DNA of 64,000 nucleotides. Source: Polyangia bacterium. Its GTDB lineage: Bacteria > Myxococcota_A > Polyangia > Nannocystales > Nannocystaceae. Location of the stretch: the NCBI GenBank assembly GCA_030430565.1, contig JAUIKS010000005.1, positions 400,544 to 464,543 on the forward strand. Reading direction: 5' to 3'. A program made the translations under genes and the position numbers. Position 1 is the stretch's first letter, and every line of letters begins with the position of its first letter. Positions 35,790 through 43,775 of the stretch are shown here, in pieces. A model generated the notes under the pieces. It was not told the origin of the DNA. It did not search any database and saw nothing but the letters and a program-made list of their open reading frames with translations.

Positions 35790-35883
35790 GCGCAGTGCAT
35801 AACGTACGCGCCGCGCGAGGTGAAGATTCCGGCGAAGCTGGGCCCGTTCGGCCCGCGCGGGCGGGCAGCGCGGCGATCCGCGC

Positions 35884-36462
35884 TCAGCCTGCGCGGGTGC
35901 CGGCGAACCAGTTGGGGAGCGTCGGCTCGACGCCCTCGCCCGTGAGGCGCTCGATCGCCTCCTTCATCTCCTCGACCTTCGCGCCGTCTTTGTCGAGCAG
36001 CACGAGCACCGGGTAGGTGCCGGTCTTGGGGTACCAGCGCGTGCGCAGCCCGTTGAATTCGTCGAGCCGCGTCGCGTCTTGCCAGTCCTCCTCTTTCAGC
36101 TCGAGGATCCGGACATCGCCGATCTGCGCGGCCGGGTGGGTGTTGCCCAGCTCGGCGTCGAGGCGCTTGCAGGGCTCGCACCAGTCGGCGCTGAACAGGA
36201 CCGCGACGCGCTTGTCGTCCTTCAGCGCCTGCGCGCGCATCCGCTCAAACATCGCCTCGAGGGGCTCCTCGTTGCGCGGGCGCAGACGTCGCAGGTCGTA
36301 GCCGACCGTGGCCTCCGCGCTCGCGGCGGCCGGTTTTTTCGAGGGCGCGGTTTCGCCCGCGTCCGGCTCGCTCGGCTCGCACGCGACGAGCGCGAACGCG
36401 AGACTCACCGCGAGCCCGAGCGCGAGCCCGCAGGTCCGACGAGGAACATCCCAGAGCGACAT
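35884..36462 (-). CDS. Thioredoxin-fold lipoprotein (DsbD C-domain-like)
   Basis: The 192-residue protein has a lipobox at Cys28 (LAFALVACEP), a short Pro/Ser/Ala linker and a thioredoxin domain with active site WCEPC (Cys95, Cys98) in VLFSADWCEPCKRLDAEL, plus the cis-proline strand GTYPVLVLLDKDG. It should face the periplasm as a disulfide reductase or oxidase. ATG 36462 is preceded by TACACT at a 7-nt spacing, with no Shine-Dalgarno. The partner thiol system is not in the window. Confidence 0.88.
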   Translation of the reverse strand: MSLWDVPRRTCGLALGLAVSLAFALVACEPSEPDAGETAPSKKPAAASAEATVGYDLRRLRPRNEEPLEAMFERMRAQALKDDKRVAVLFSADWCEPCKRLDAELGNTHPAAQIGDVRILELKEEDWQDATRLDEFNGLRTRWYPKTGTYPVLVLLDKDGAKVEEMKEAIERLTGEGVEPTLPNWFAGTRAG

Positions 36463-36733
36463 GCGCGGCAGTGTAGCGCCCGATCACCGTGAAAAAAATT
36501 TGAAAAAAGATGCTCGGGCGCGGCTCGGCCCCACGCCCACGCTCCCTTTGCTCCCATATGCCAGACCTTTGGCGGGAGACCGAGCGCGCCCGAGCGGAGA
36601 ATTGTTCAAGGTCTCTTCAAACGGTCTCTTCACGCGCGCTGGCGTGACCAGGCGATAGCGATAACGATCCAACGGTCAGGTTTAAACAGACAGCTCGATA
36701 CAACGCTGGATAGCGGCCACATAGATGCGGGCT

Positions 36734-36777
36734 GTGAGCGAGCGCGCGACGGTGCCAGGCGTCGCGCGCCCGCTCAC
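36734..36777. other. Large GC-rich hairpin
   Basis: Two 17-nt arms (36734-36750 and 36761-36777) pair with one mismatch around a 10-nt loop. No T-run follows on either strand, so it is not a plain intrinsic terminator. Confidence 0.5.
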
Positions 36778-36812
36778 ACGGGCGAATCACCACACAATAT
36801 CGCCCTGCCCGC

Positions 36813-36836
36813 GACGCGGGGGGTCCGCCCCGCGTC
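36813..36836. other. GC-rich hairpin
   Basis: A perfect 9-bp stem (GACGCGGGG with CCCCGCGTC) closes a 6-nt loop, 36 bp after the larger hairpin. Confidence 0.5.
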
Positions 36837-36905
36837 CATGATCACTCTGTCACGCGCGCCTGATCTCGTGGGGATCAGGTCCTGCGCAAAGCTGGCCTTT
36901 GGGGC

Positions 36906-37919
36906 TTATTCGGACGCGCGGCTGGCGACGCGCTCGAGGAAGCCCTGCGTGCGGCCGAGCACCTCCTCGCGCAGTTCGGCCGGCTCGACCGACTCGAGGC
37001 CGTCGATGATGCTCAGCAGCCGGCGCGCGAACTCGCGACACGAGTGGTAGGGGACCGTGCGCTCGAGCAGCTCGCGGGCCTCGATCCAGCGGTCCTGCTG
37101 CGCCGGGTCCCACTGCATGCGGCTGACCCAGCGAGCCACGCCGCCGCGGATCCGCAGGGTCGCCACGCCCGGGCGGTCGCTGTCGATCCCGAAGCCCCCG
37201 TCGGCGTTCCCCCACAGCTTGTGCTTGGGCGGGATCACGGCGCGCGGCGCCTCGCTCGGGAGCACGCGCGCGTGGAGGATCTGGGTGACGCGGAAGCTCC
37301 GCGCCTCGCTGTAGGTCCGCGAGTACGCGCGCATGTACATGGAGCCGTCGTGGATCCGCAGCTGCCACGGCTCGATGTCGTGGGTCTTGCGCGTGCCCGA
37401 CCAGGGGCTGTCGTACTCGACGCGGACGACGGACTTGCCGATCGCCAGCACCAGCTTCGAGACCAGGCGCGAGTCGACCATCGAGCCGGTGGTCACCGTC
37501 GAGGTCACGCTGCGCGGGCGCATCTTGTGGGTGTCGGCGTTCTGTCGCCGCTCCTCGACCGCCGCGTCCATCTGCTCGATCAGCCGGTTGACGCGGATGT
37601 TGAGCTCCTCGTCGGCGACCGGCGCGAGCAGGGCGGCCGCGAACACGACGGCGTTGAGGTCCTCGGGCTCGGGGTCGGTCAGCGGCAGCGTGAAGTGACG
37701 ATCGAGCAGGTGCCAGTGCTTGCTGCCGTGGCGGAACTCGAGCGGCGCGTCCCAGTTCTCGCGCATGTACTTCAGCGCTCGCTGCACGGTCACGCCCGCC
37801 ACGCCCGCGCGCTGCGAGAGCTGGTCTTTGGTCGCCCCGTCGGGGTTCTCGCGCAGGTAGCGAAGGATGACCCGCGCGGTCTCCTGAACGGTGCGGGATG
37901 AGTCGTGCCGGTCGCCCAT
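36906..37919 (-). CDS. WYL-domain HTH transcription regulator
   Basis: The 337-residue protein has an N-terminal winged helix (ETARVILRYLRENPDGATKDQLSQRAGVAGVTVQRALKYM), a central WYL-type ligand domain (IEPWQLRIHDGSMYMRAYSRTYSEARSFRVTQI) and a C-terminal WCX-like extension (GVATLRIRGGVARWVSRM). Start ATG 37919 is backed by AGAGAGG. WYL regulators of this layout sense nucleic-acid-type ligands and often repress phage-defence and DNA-repair operons. It is divergent from the YhaO/YhaN-like pair 286 bp away, with an inverted repeat next to its own start, which fits autoregulation and control of that operon. Confidence 0.85.
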   Translation of the reverse strand: MGDRHDSSRTVQETARVILRYLRENPDGATKDQLSQRAGVAGVTVQRALKYMRENWDAPLEFRHGSKHWHLLDRHFTLPLTDPEPEDLNAVVFAAALLAPVADEELNIRVNRLIEQMDAAVEERRQNADTHKMRPRSVTSTVTTGSMVDSRLVSKLVLAIGKSVVRVEYDSPWSGTRKTHDIEPWQLRIHDGSMYMRAYSRTYSEARSFRVTQILHARVLPSEAPRAVIPPKHKLWGNADGGFGIDSDRPGVATLRIRGGVARWVSRMQWDPAQQDRWIEARELLERTVPYHSCREFARRLLSIIDGLESVEPAELREEVLGRTQGFLERVASRASE

Positions 37920-37937
37920 GAGCCTCTCTGGTCTGTC

Positions 37938-37954
37938 GGATCGGGTCACGATCC
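37938..37954. promoter_or_regulatory. Putative operator of the WYL regulator
   Basis: A perfect inverted repeat GGATCG-GGTCA-CGATCC lies 18 bp before the WYL start codon in the divergent intergenic region. Related GATC-rich half-sites (CGATC, AGGATC) recur between 38006 and 38176, so several binding sites may serve both genes. Confidence 0.4.
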
Positions 37955-38205
37955 AGGCCGCGCAGGGCGAGCCTCGATCGTGCGCCATCGTATCAGACGC
38001 GCTCGATCAGGATCAGACCACGCGGCCGGATGATCTGCAGACACCTGCGTCGATCGCGACGGAGCAGATCCCTCGCGGCCGGCGCGACCGCGTGAGATTT
38101 TTCCAGGGGCTGGCCCCTCGATCCGCGGCGTGTAACCCTTTGCAGGATCACCGTTCGGGCATCCTCACAGGATCGTCAAAAAGCCCGAGGGAGCCCACGC
38201 GCATC

Positions 38206-39537
38206 ATGCTCGTCGTACACGCTGCGGACCTACACATCGACAGCCCGCTCCGCGGGCTCGGGCGCATCGAAGGCGCGCCCGTCGCGGACATTCGCCTGGC
38301 CACGCGCCGCGCCTTCGTCCGCTTGATCGACGACTGCCTCGAGCGCTCGGCGGCGCTGCTGATCCTCGCCGGGGACGTGTTTGACGGCGAGTGGCGCGAC
38401 TTCAACACCGGCCTGTTCTTCGTCCGTCAGCTCGCGCGGCTGCGGGATGTCGGCGCGCGCGTCATCATGCTCCACGGCAACCACGACGCCGAGTCGACCC
38501 TGGCGCGGCACATCCCGCTGCCGGATCACGTGCACGTGCTCTCCGCCGAGGCGCCCGAGACCGTGGAGCTCGAGTCGCTCGGCCTCGCCGTCCACGGCCA
38601 GAGCTACATCTCGCGGGTCGTCGTCGACAACCTCGCCGAGGGCTACCCGCCCCCGCGCCGTGGACTCCTCAACATCGGCGCGCTGCACACCAACGCCGTC
38701 GGCGCCTCGGAGCACAAGAATTACGCGCCCTGCACGGTCAGCCAGCTCGTGCGTCACGGCTACGACTACTGGGCGCTGGGCCACGTCCACAAGCGCGGCG
38801 TGCTGCACACGCGGCCGTGGGTCGTGTACCCGGGCAACCTGCAGGGTCGACACGTGCGCGAGACCGGGGCCAAGGGCTGCACCGCGATCACGGTCGAGGA
38901 CGGGCGCATCACCGACGTGCGTCACCGCGACATGGACGTGCTGCGCTGGGCCGAGCTCGTGATCCCGCTCGGTCCGCAGGTGGCGGCCTTCGGCGCCGCG
39001 CCAGCCGAGGCGGCGGCCGTCGAGACCGACGCGCCTGACACCCTGGAGGGCCTGCTCGACCGCGTGCGTCGGCGGCTGACCCAGGTCGTCCACGACGCCG
39101 GGGGTCGCCCGGTGATCGCCCGGATCGTCGTGACCGGCGCGACGCGGCTGCACGCGCGACTGGCCGCGAACCCGGCGCCGATCCAGTCGCAGATCCGGGC
39201 CGTCGCCGCCGATCTCGGCGACGTCTGGCCGGAGAAGATCCGGTTCTCGACCCGCCCGCGTCAGCGCGGCGCGCCCTCGCAAGAGCTGCTCGCGCTGCAC
39301 CAGGCGCTGCGCGATGAGTTCGCGCGGCTGGCGGTCGACGACCGCGCGCTCGCCGATCACCTCCAAGCCCTCGCGCCGGTCTCGGCCGGCGTCGCGCAGT
39401 ACATGGAGCAGCGCCCCGACAGCGCGGAGCAGGTCCGTGATCAGCTCGCCGAGATCGAGTCGCGCCTGCTCGGGGCCCTGTCGCTGGGCGTCGACGCCAG
39501 CGCTGCCGCGGTCGACGATCTGGAGCCGCGCGCGTGA
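38206..39537 (+). CDS. YhaO/SbcD-like DNA repair metallophosphoesterase (exonuclease)
   Basis: The 443-residue protein is a calcineurin-like phosphoesterase: D8-x-H10 in MLVVHAADLH, LILAGDVFDGEW, VIMLHGNHDAEST, and the histidine motifs GALHTN and WALGHVHKRGV. This layout matches SbcD/Mre11 and Bacillus YhaO, exonucleases that work with an SMC-like ATPase. ATG 38206 aligns with the family N-terminus; the frame is open further upstream but that part is not similar to anything. The stop overlaps the next gene by 4 bp (GTGA), so nuclease and ATPase are coupled. Confidence 0.9.
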   Translation: MLVVHAADLHIDSPLRGLGRIEGAPVADIRLATRRAFVRLIDDCLERSAALLILAGDVFDGEWRDFNTGLFFVRQLARLRDVGARVIMLHGNHDAESTLARHIPLPDHVHVLSAEAPETVELESLGLAVHGQSYISRVVVDNLAEGYPPPRRGLLNIGALHTNAVGASEHKNYAPCTVSQLVRHGYDYWALGHVHKRGVLHTRPWVVYPGNLQGRHVRETGAKGCTAITVEDGRITDVRHRDMDVLRWAELVIPLGPQVAAFGAAPAEAAAVETDAPDTLEGLLDRVRRRLTQVVHDAGGRPVIARIVVTGATRLHARLAANPAPIQSQIRAVAADLGDVWPEKIRFSTRPRQRGAPSQELLALHQALRDEFARLAVDDRALADHLQALAPVSAGVAQYMEQRPDSAEQVRDQLAEIESRLLGALSLGVDASAAAVDDLEPRA

Positions 39538-42500
39538 GGTTCGAGTACCTCGGCCTCGAGCGCTACGGCCAATTCGAAAAGCTCGCGCTGCATCTCCCGC
39601 CCTCGCGCCCGCTCGTGATCGTCCAGGGGCCCAACGAGGCCGGCAAGACCACGCTGCTGCAGGCGATCCACGACCTGCTCTTTGGGGTCGGTGAGCGCAC
39701 GCCCTACGGGTTTCGCTTCGACCTGCGCGCGATGTCGATCCGCGCCCGCCTGCGCGACCAGGACGGTCGCTCGCTCGACCTGCAGCGGCTCAAGCGGCGC
39801 AAGGCCTCGCTCGTCGGCACGATCCGCGACGGCCCCGAGGAGCGCCCCGTCGGCGCCGGCGCGCTCGCGGAGTACTTCGGCGGCATCGACCGCGCGCTCT
39901 ACAGCTCGCTGTTCGGCTTCACCCAGCAGGACCTGCAGCGGGGCTCCGAGATCCTGCGCGTCGCCGGCCTGCGCGAGGTCATCGGCGGCAGCTCGCTCGG
40001 CGGCAGCGGCGACGCGATCCGCGGGCTCAAGCGTCGGCTCGAGCTGGAGGCCGAGGAGCTGTTTAAGCCGCGCGGCAAGAACCCCGCGATCAACCACACC
40101 CTCGCGCAGCTCAAGACCACGCGCGCGTCGCTGCGCGCGGCGACCTTTCAGCAGAGCCAGTACCTCGGGCTGACCAAGCGGCTCAGCGAGACCCGCGCCG
40201 AGATCGAGCGCGCCGACACCTCGCTGCTGCGCGCCCGCGAGCGCGTCGCGCGGCTGCGGGCGCTGCTCGGCGCGTTCGAGGACTTTCACGAGGCGCGCGC
40301 GCGGGACCGTCAGCTCGCCCAGCCCGAGCTCCAGAGCGCGCTCGCCGAGCACGAGGCGGCCCGCGTTCAGACCCTGCTCGCCGAGCTGCGGGAGCGCCGT
40401 CGCGAGCGCGGTGGGCTCGCCGACGATGTCGAGCGCCTGCTCGCGCGGATCGAGCGGCTCGCGGTCGACGAGCCGATCCTCGCGGAGGCCGGGACGATCA
40501 CGCGGCTGGCCAAGCGCGCCGAGACGATCGCGCGGGCGCGGGCGAGCGCGCCGCGGCTGCAGGGCGAGCTCGACCAACGCAGGCGAGCGCTGCACGCGGA
40601 GCAGGAGCGTCTCGGCGTCGAAGCGGGCGCGGACGAGGAGCTCGCGCGCTGGCGCGACGGTGGAGAGCTGCTCTCGCGCCTGCGCGCCGCCTGTGACCGT
40701 TGGTCGACGGCCGCCGACCAGGTCCACCGTCTCGAGCGCGACGCCGCTGCTTTCACCCGGGAGTCCGCCGAGCTCGAGCGCGAACTCGCAACGCTGCGCG
40801 CGCGCGGTCGACCCGACCCCGCGCTCGAGCAATTGCTCGCCGAGCTCGACGACGCCCAGCAGCGTCGTCAGACCATCGCCCAGCGCGAGCTGGAGCAGCT
40901 GCGTGTGGACACCAGCGTCGAGCTCAAGCGCGTCCAGCTCGAGCCGCGCCCGCCCCCGCTGGTCGAAGACGACGGCAGCCCGCGCGCGCTCGTGTTGCCC
41001 TCGCCCACGGCGATCCGGGCCGCGCAGGCGCAGCAGCAGGCGCTCGAGCAGGCGCGCGCGACCAACGAGCTCGCGGCCCAGGACGCGCGGCGTCAGCTGG
41101 CTGCCACGCGCGCCGAGCTCGAGGTCTTGCTCGCCGCCGAGCAGGTCCCCGACCCGCGTGAGCTCGCCACGCTCCGCGGGCGCCGCGAGCAGCTCTGGGC
41201 CGGCGTCTGCCAGGCCTGGGGCGCCGGGGTCTCCTACGCGCCCGCGGATCTCTTCGACCGCAGTCACGGGCAGCAGCTCGCGACCGACTACGCCGAGGCG
41301 GTGACGGCCGCCGATGAGTTCGCCGATCGCATGCGCGACGCCGCCGAGCAGATCGCCAAGCGCCTGGCCCTCGAGCGTCAGCTCGCCCGCTTCGAAGCGC
41401 TGCTCGAGCAGCACGACGCCGCGCAGCGGGCCCACGACGACGCGCGGCGCGAGTGGGCGCGGGACTGGCGGGCCCTGTGGGAGACCGCCGGGATCACGCC
41501 GTCGAGCATCCCCGCCGAGATGCTCGCGTGGCGCATGCAGGTGCTCGAGCTGCAGGATCTCATGGTCCATCGCGTGCAGGCGGCGCGCGCGGTCGAGGAA
41601 TTGCGCGGCGACGCCGAGGGCTTCATGGCGCGGGCCCGGACGACGCTCGAGCGAGACCCCGAGACCTCTGACGCCGCAGGGCAGGGCTGGCCGTCGCTCG
41701 TGCTCGCGCTGCGCAACCGGCAGCGCGAGCGCCAGGCGCTGCGCGGGCGGCTCGAGGCCACGCAAGAGCGCGCGCGGGTGCTCGCGACGGCGCGCGCGCG
41801 GGCCGAGGAAGAGCTCCGGCTCGCGCGGGCCCGGGCGCGTGAGCTGCGAGCTGCGCTTGACGACATGTTCCTTAACGCGGCGGGCATCACCGACATCGAG
41901 ACGCTGGAGCCGACGGTCGCGCTGGCTCGCGCCGAGCAGCTCGCCCTGCTGGCGCGCCGCGCCTTCGAGCTCGCCCAGGACGCGCGCGTCCACGCCTCGG
42001 CGGTCGCGGAGTTAACCGGCTTCGACCGCGACGCCGAGGCGCTGCGCGAGCGGCTCGCGGCGTCGACCTCGACCTCGACCTCGACCTCGACCTCGACCTC
42101 GACCTCGACCTCGACCTCGACCTCGACCTCGACCTCGACCTCGACCTCGACCTCGACCTCGACCTCGCTCGAGCGCTGGACCGAGTCCCTCGCGCGTCGC
42201 CTCGAGGACGCGCGCGCGGCCGCGACCGCCCGGCTCCACACCCAGGAGCAGCTCGAGGAGCGACGTCGTCGGCTCGCGCGGCTCGAGCGCGCGCTCGCGG
42301 AGCTCGAGGAGGAACTCGCTACCTTGCTCCGCGCCGCCGGCTGCAGCGATGAGCGAGCGCTCGGACGAGAGGCCGAGCGAGCGCTCCAGCGCGCCCGCGC
42401 GTTGCGTCGGCGCGCCGACCTCGAGACCCACCTCGTCCGCGCCCTCGGGGTCGGCGACGAGCGCGAGGCGCTCGAGCGCGAGCTGCAGCTCGCCCGGCAC

Positions 42501-43175
42501 GATCAGCTGCTGGCCGAGCGCGAGCGCCTGTCCGCCGAGATCCAGCGACTCGACGACCAGCGCACCGAGCAGGTCGAGCGCAAGGGCAAGCTCGAGCGTG
42601 AGCTCGAGCAGCTCGGCGGCGACGCGGCCGCGCGGCTCGGCGCCGAGGAGCAAGAGCTGCTCGCCGAGCTCGGTGACCAGGTCGAGCGCTACGCGACCAC
42701 CCGGCTCGCGCGCAGCATCCTCGACGCCGTGACCGAGCGGCACGCCCGCGAGCACCAGCCGGCGATCATCGCCGAGACCTCGCGGCTGCTCGCCCTGATC
42801 ACCGGCGGGCGTCACGTCCGCGTCGAGCCCGAGCCCGAGGCCGACACGCTCGCGATCATCGGCAAAGACGGACGACGACGACGACCCGAGTCGCTCTCGA
42901 CCGGCACGCGCGAGCAGGTGTTCCTGGCGATCCGGCTCGCCTACGTGCTCGAGCACTGCGGCCGCGCCGAGCCGCTCCCGCTGATCCTCGACGACGCGCT
43001 CGTGACCTTCGACGACGAGCGCGCGGGTCGAACCCTCGAGGCCCTGCTCGCGCTCGCCGAGGTGACGCAGGTGCTCGTGCTCACCTGTCACCGGCATCTC
43101 GTCGAGCTCGCGCGCGCGCGCGTTCCCGCCGCGCACATCATCACGCTGCCCGGCTCGGAGCACGCCGCCGCCTAG
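39534..43175 (+). CDS. YhaN/SbcC-like SMC-type ATPase with a (Ser-Thr)17 insert
   Basis: The 1213-residue protein has an N-terminal ABC half with Walker A GPNEAGKTT (residues 32-40), very long Glu/Arg/Ala coiled coils, and a C-terminal half with signature STGTREQVFLAIRLA (about 1122) and Walker B PLILDDALVTFDDERA. This is the Rad50/SbcC/YhaN plan and fits a DNA end-processing complex with the preceding YhaO-like nuclease. No Rad50 zinc hook (CxxC) is seen in the middle; instead a perfect Ser-Thr repeat (residues 844-878) interrupts the second coiled coil. Start is GTG 39534, overlapping the nuclease stop. Confidence 0.88.
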   Translation: MRFEYLGLERYGQFEKLALHLPPSRPLVIVQGPNEAGKTTLLQAIHDLLFGVGERTPYGFRFDLRAMSIRARLRDQDGRSLDLQRLKRRKASLVGTIRDGPEERPVGAGALAEYFGGIDRALYSSLFGFTQQDLQRGSEILRVAGLREVIGGSSLGGSGDAIRGLKRRLELEAEELFKPRGKNPAINHTLAQLKTTRASLRAATFQQSQYLGLTKRLSETRAEIERADTSLLRARERVARLRALLGAFEDFHEARARDRQLAQPELQSALAEHEAARVQTLLAELRERRRERGGLADDVERLLARIERLAVDEPILAEAGTITRLAKRAETIARARASAPRLQGELDQRRRALHAEQERLGVEAGADEELARWRDGGELLSRLRAACDRWSTAADQVHRLERDAAAFTRESAELERELATLRARGRPDPALEQLLAELDDAQQRRQTIAQRELEQLRVDTSVELKRVQLEPRPPPLVEDDGSPRALVLPSPTAIRAAQAQQQALEQARATNELAAQDARRQLAATRAELEVLLAAEQVPDPRELATLRGRREQLWAGVCQAWGAGVSYAPADLFDRSHGQQLATDYAEAVTAADEFADRMRDAAEQIAKRLALERQLARFEALLEQHDAAQRAHDDARREWARDWRALWETAGITPSSIPAEMLAWRMQVLELQDLMVHRVQAARAVEELRGDAEGFMARARTTLERDPETSDAAGQGWPSLVLALRNRQRERQALRGRLEATQERARVLATARARAEEELRLARARARELRAALDDMFLNAAGITDIETLEPTVALARAEQLALLARRAFELAQDARVHASAVAELTGFDRDAEALRERLAASTSTSTSTSTSTSTSTSTSTSTSTSTSTSTSTSTSLERWTESLARRLEDARAAATARLHTQEQLEERRRRLARLERALAELEEELATLLRAAGCSDERALGREAERALQRARALRRRADLETHLVRALGVGDEREALERELQLARHDQLLAERERLSAEIQRLDDQRTEQVERKGKLERELEQLGGDAAARLGAEEQELLAELGDQVERYATTRLARSILDAVTERHAREHQPAIIAETSRLLALITGGRHVRVEPEPEADTLAIIGKDGRRRRPESLSTGTREQVFLAIRLAYVLEHCGRAEPLPLILDDALVTFDDERAGRTLEALLALAEVTQVLVLTCHRHLVELARARVPAAHIITLPGSEHAAA
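42063..42164 (+). repeat. Hexanucleotide microsatellite (TCGACC)17 in the ATPase gene
   Basis: Seventeen perfect TCGACC units encode (Ser-Thr)17, followed by a further TCG. Being a multiple of three, gain or loss of units would change linker length without breaking the frame. Perfect DNA identity suggests recent expansion or active slippage. Confidence 0.97.
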
Positions 43176-43245
43176 CTCGCGGTCGGCCGCGCGGCGTCGT
43201 GAACGCGCCGCGGCGCGCCCCTGCCCCGCGAATTCGTACGCGGAC

Positions 43246-43276
43246 TTGACGCACCGGCGGCGAGCTGCGTTACTTA
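43246..43276 (+). promoter_or_regulatory. Putative promoter of the 70-residue gene
   Basis: TTGACG (43246-43251) and TTACTT (43270-43275) are 18 bp apart, about 33 bp before the ATG at 43308, which also has GAGAGGAAG before it. Confidence 0.45.
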
Positions 43277-43307
43277 GAGGAGCACCACCACGCGAGAGGA
43301 AGCGTCC

Positions 43308-43520
43308 ATGCCGGACCTTGAAGGGGGCGTCGCCCTGCTGCCCGAGTCACTGACCGTCGATCGAACCGCCGTCGAGAAGGCCTGCAAGGCCGCCCAGGCG
43401 CTGCTCCACCGCGAGCGCGACGCACCCGGGCCCCGGCGCGCGCGCCGACGCGTCTCCCAGCCCGCCGCCAGCGCGGTCATTCGCCCGACGCTGACCGCCA
43501 AGCCCGCCCCGAGCCGCTGA
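43308..43520 (+). CDS. Small basic protein, unknown function
   Basis: The 70-residue protein has an acidic start (MPDLEGGVALLPESLTVDRTAVEKACKAAQALLHRE) and an Arg/Pro-rich C-terminus (PRRARRRVSQPAASAV), pI clearly basic. It has its own promoter, a good Shine-Dalgarno (GAGAGGAAG, 7-10 nt before ATG) and a terminator, so it is very likely expressed. No family is recognised. It sits between the nuclease-ATPase pair and the phosphoesterase gene. Confidence 0.65.
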   Translation: MPDLEGGVALLPESLTVDRTAVEKACKAAQALLHRERDAPGPRRARRRVSQPAASAVIRPTLTAKPAPSR

Positions 43521-43570
43521 TCGTCTTCAGCCCCTATCTACATCCATCTACATCGTGTGGTCTGCACAGG

Positions 43571-43600
43571 ACGCCCCCCGCGGGAGGAGGGCGTTTTTTT
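43571..43600 (+). terminator. Intrinsic terminator
   Basis: A 9-bp stem with one mismatch (43571-43579 with 43586-43594) ends in a run of seven T, 50 bp after the stop of the small basic protein gene. Confidence 0.85.
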
Positions 43601-43700
43601 GTGGTTTCAGGACTTATAAAAAAAACCTTACCCTTAGCGGCATCCTCGTTCGCGTGCATGTACAGCGATTTCGAATTTTATAATTTGAAAACAAGTGTAC
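43601..43700. other. AT-rich promoter island before the phosphoesterase gene
   Basis: About 100 bp are much AT-richer than the neighbourhood and include TATAAT at 43679-43684 on the plus strand. No good -35 is seen. A second possible -10 (TACAAT, 43749-43754) lies 21 nt before the ATG of the phosphoesterase. Confidence 0.5.
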
Positions 43701-43775
43701 GGCGCGCCCGTTGTCTGATCCCGATCAAGCGACGCGCGGACGTGGCGGTACAATCACGATCGCGCCCCACTCAAC

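Larger units (their letters stand above)
36463..36905. other. 443-bp gap with three stable hairpins
   Basis: No gene is visible. The gap contains two GC-rich hairpins (listed separately) and a third small one (CCTGATC/GATCAGG around 36861-36881), plus an A-rich tract near 36490. The density of hairpins is higher than in other gaps of this window and could mark an RNA or a stacked terminator region. Confidence 0.5.

Noticed and set aside
37891..38205. Extended N-terminus of the YhaO-like gene
   Set aside because: It overlaps the WYL regulator and its operator; the family start is at 38206.
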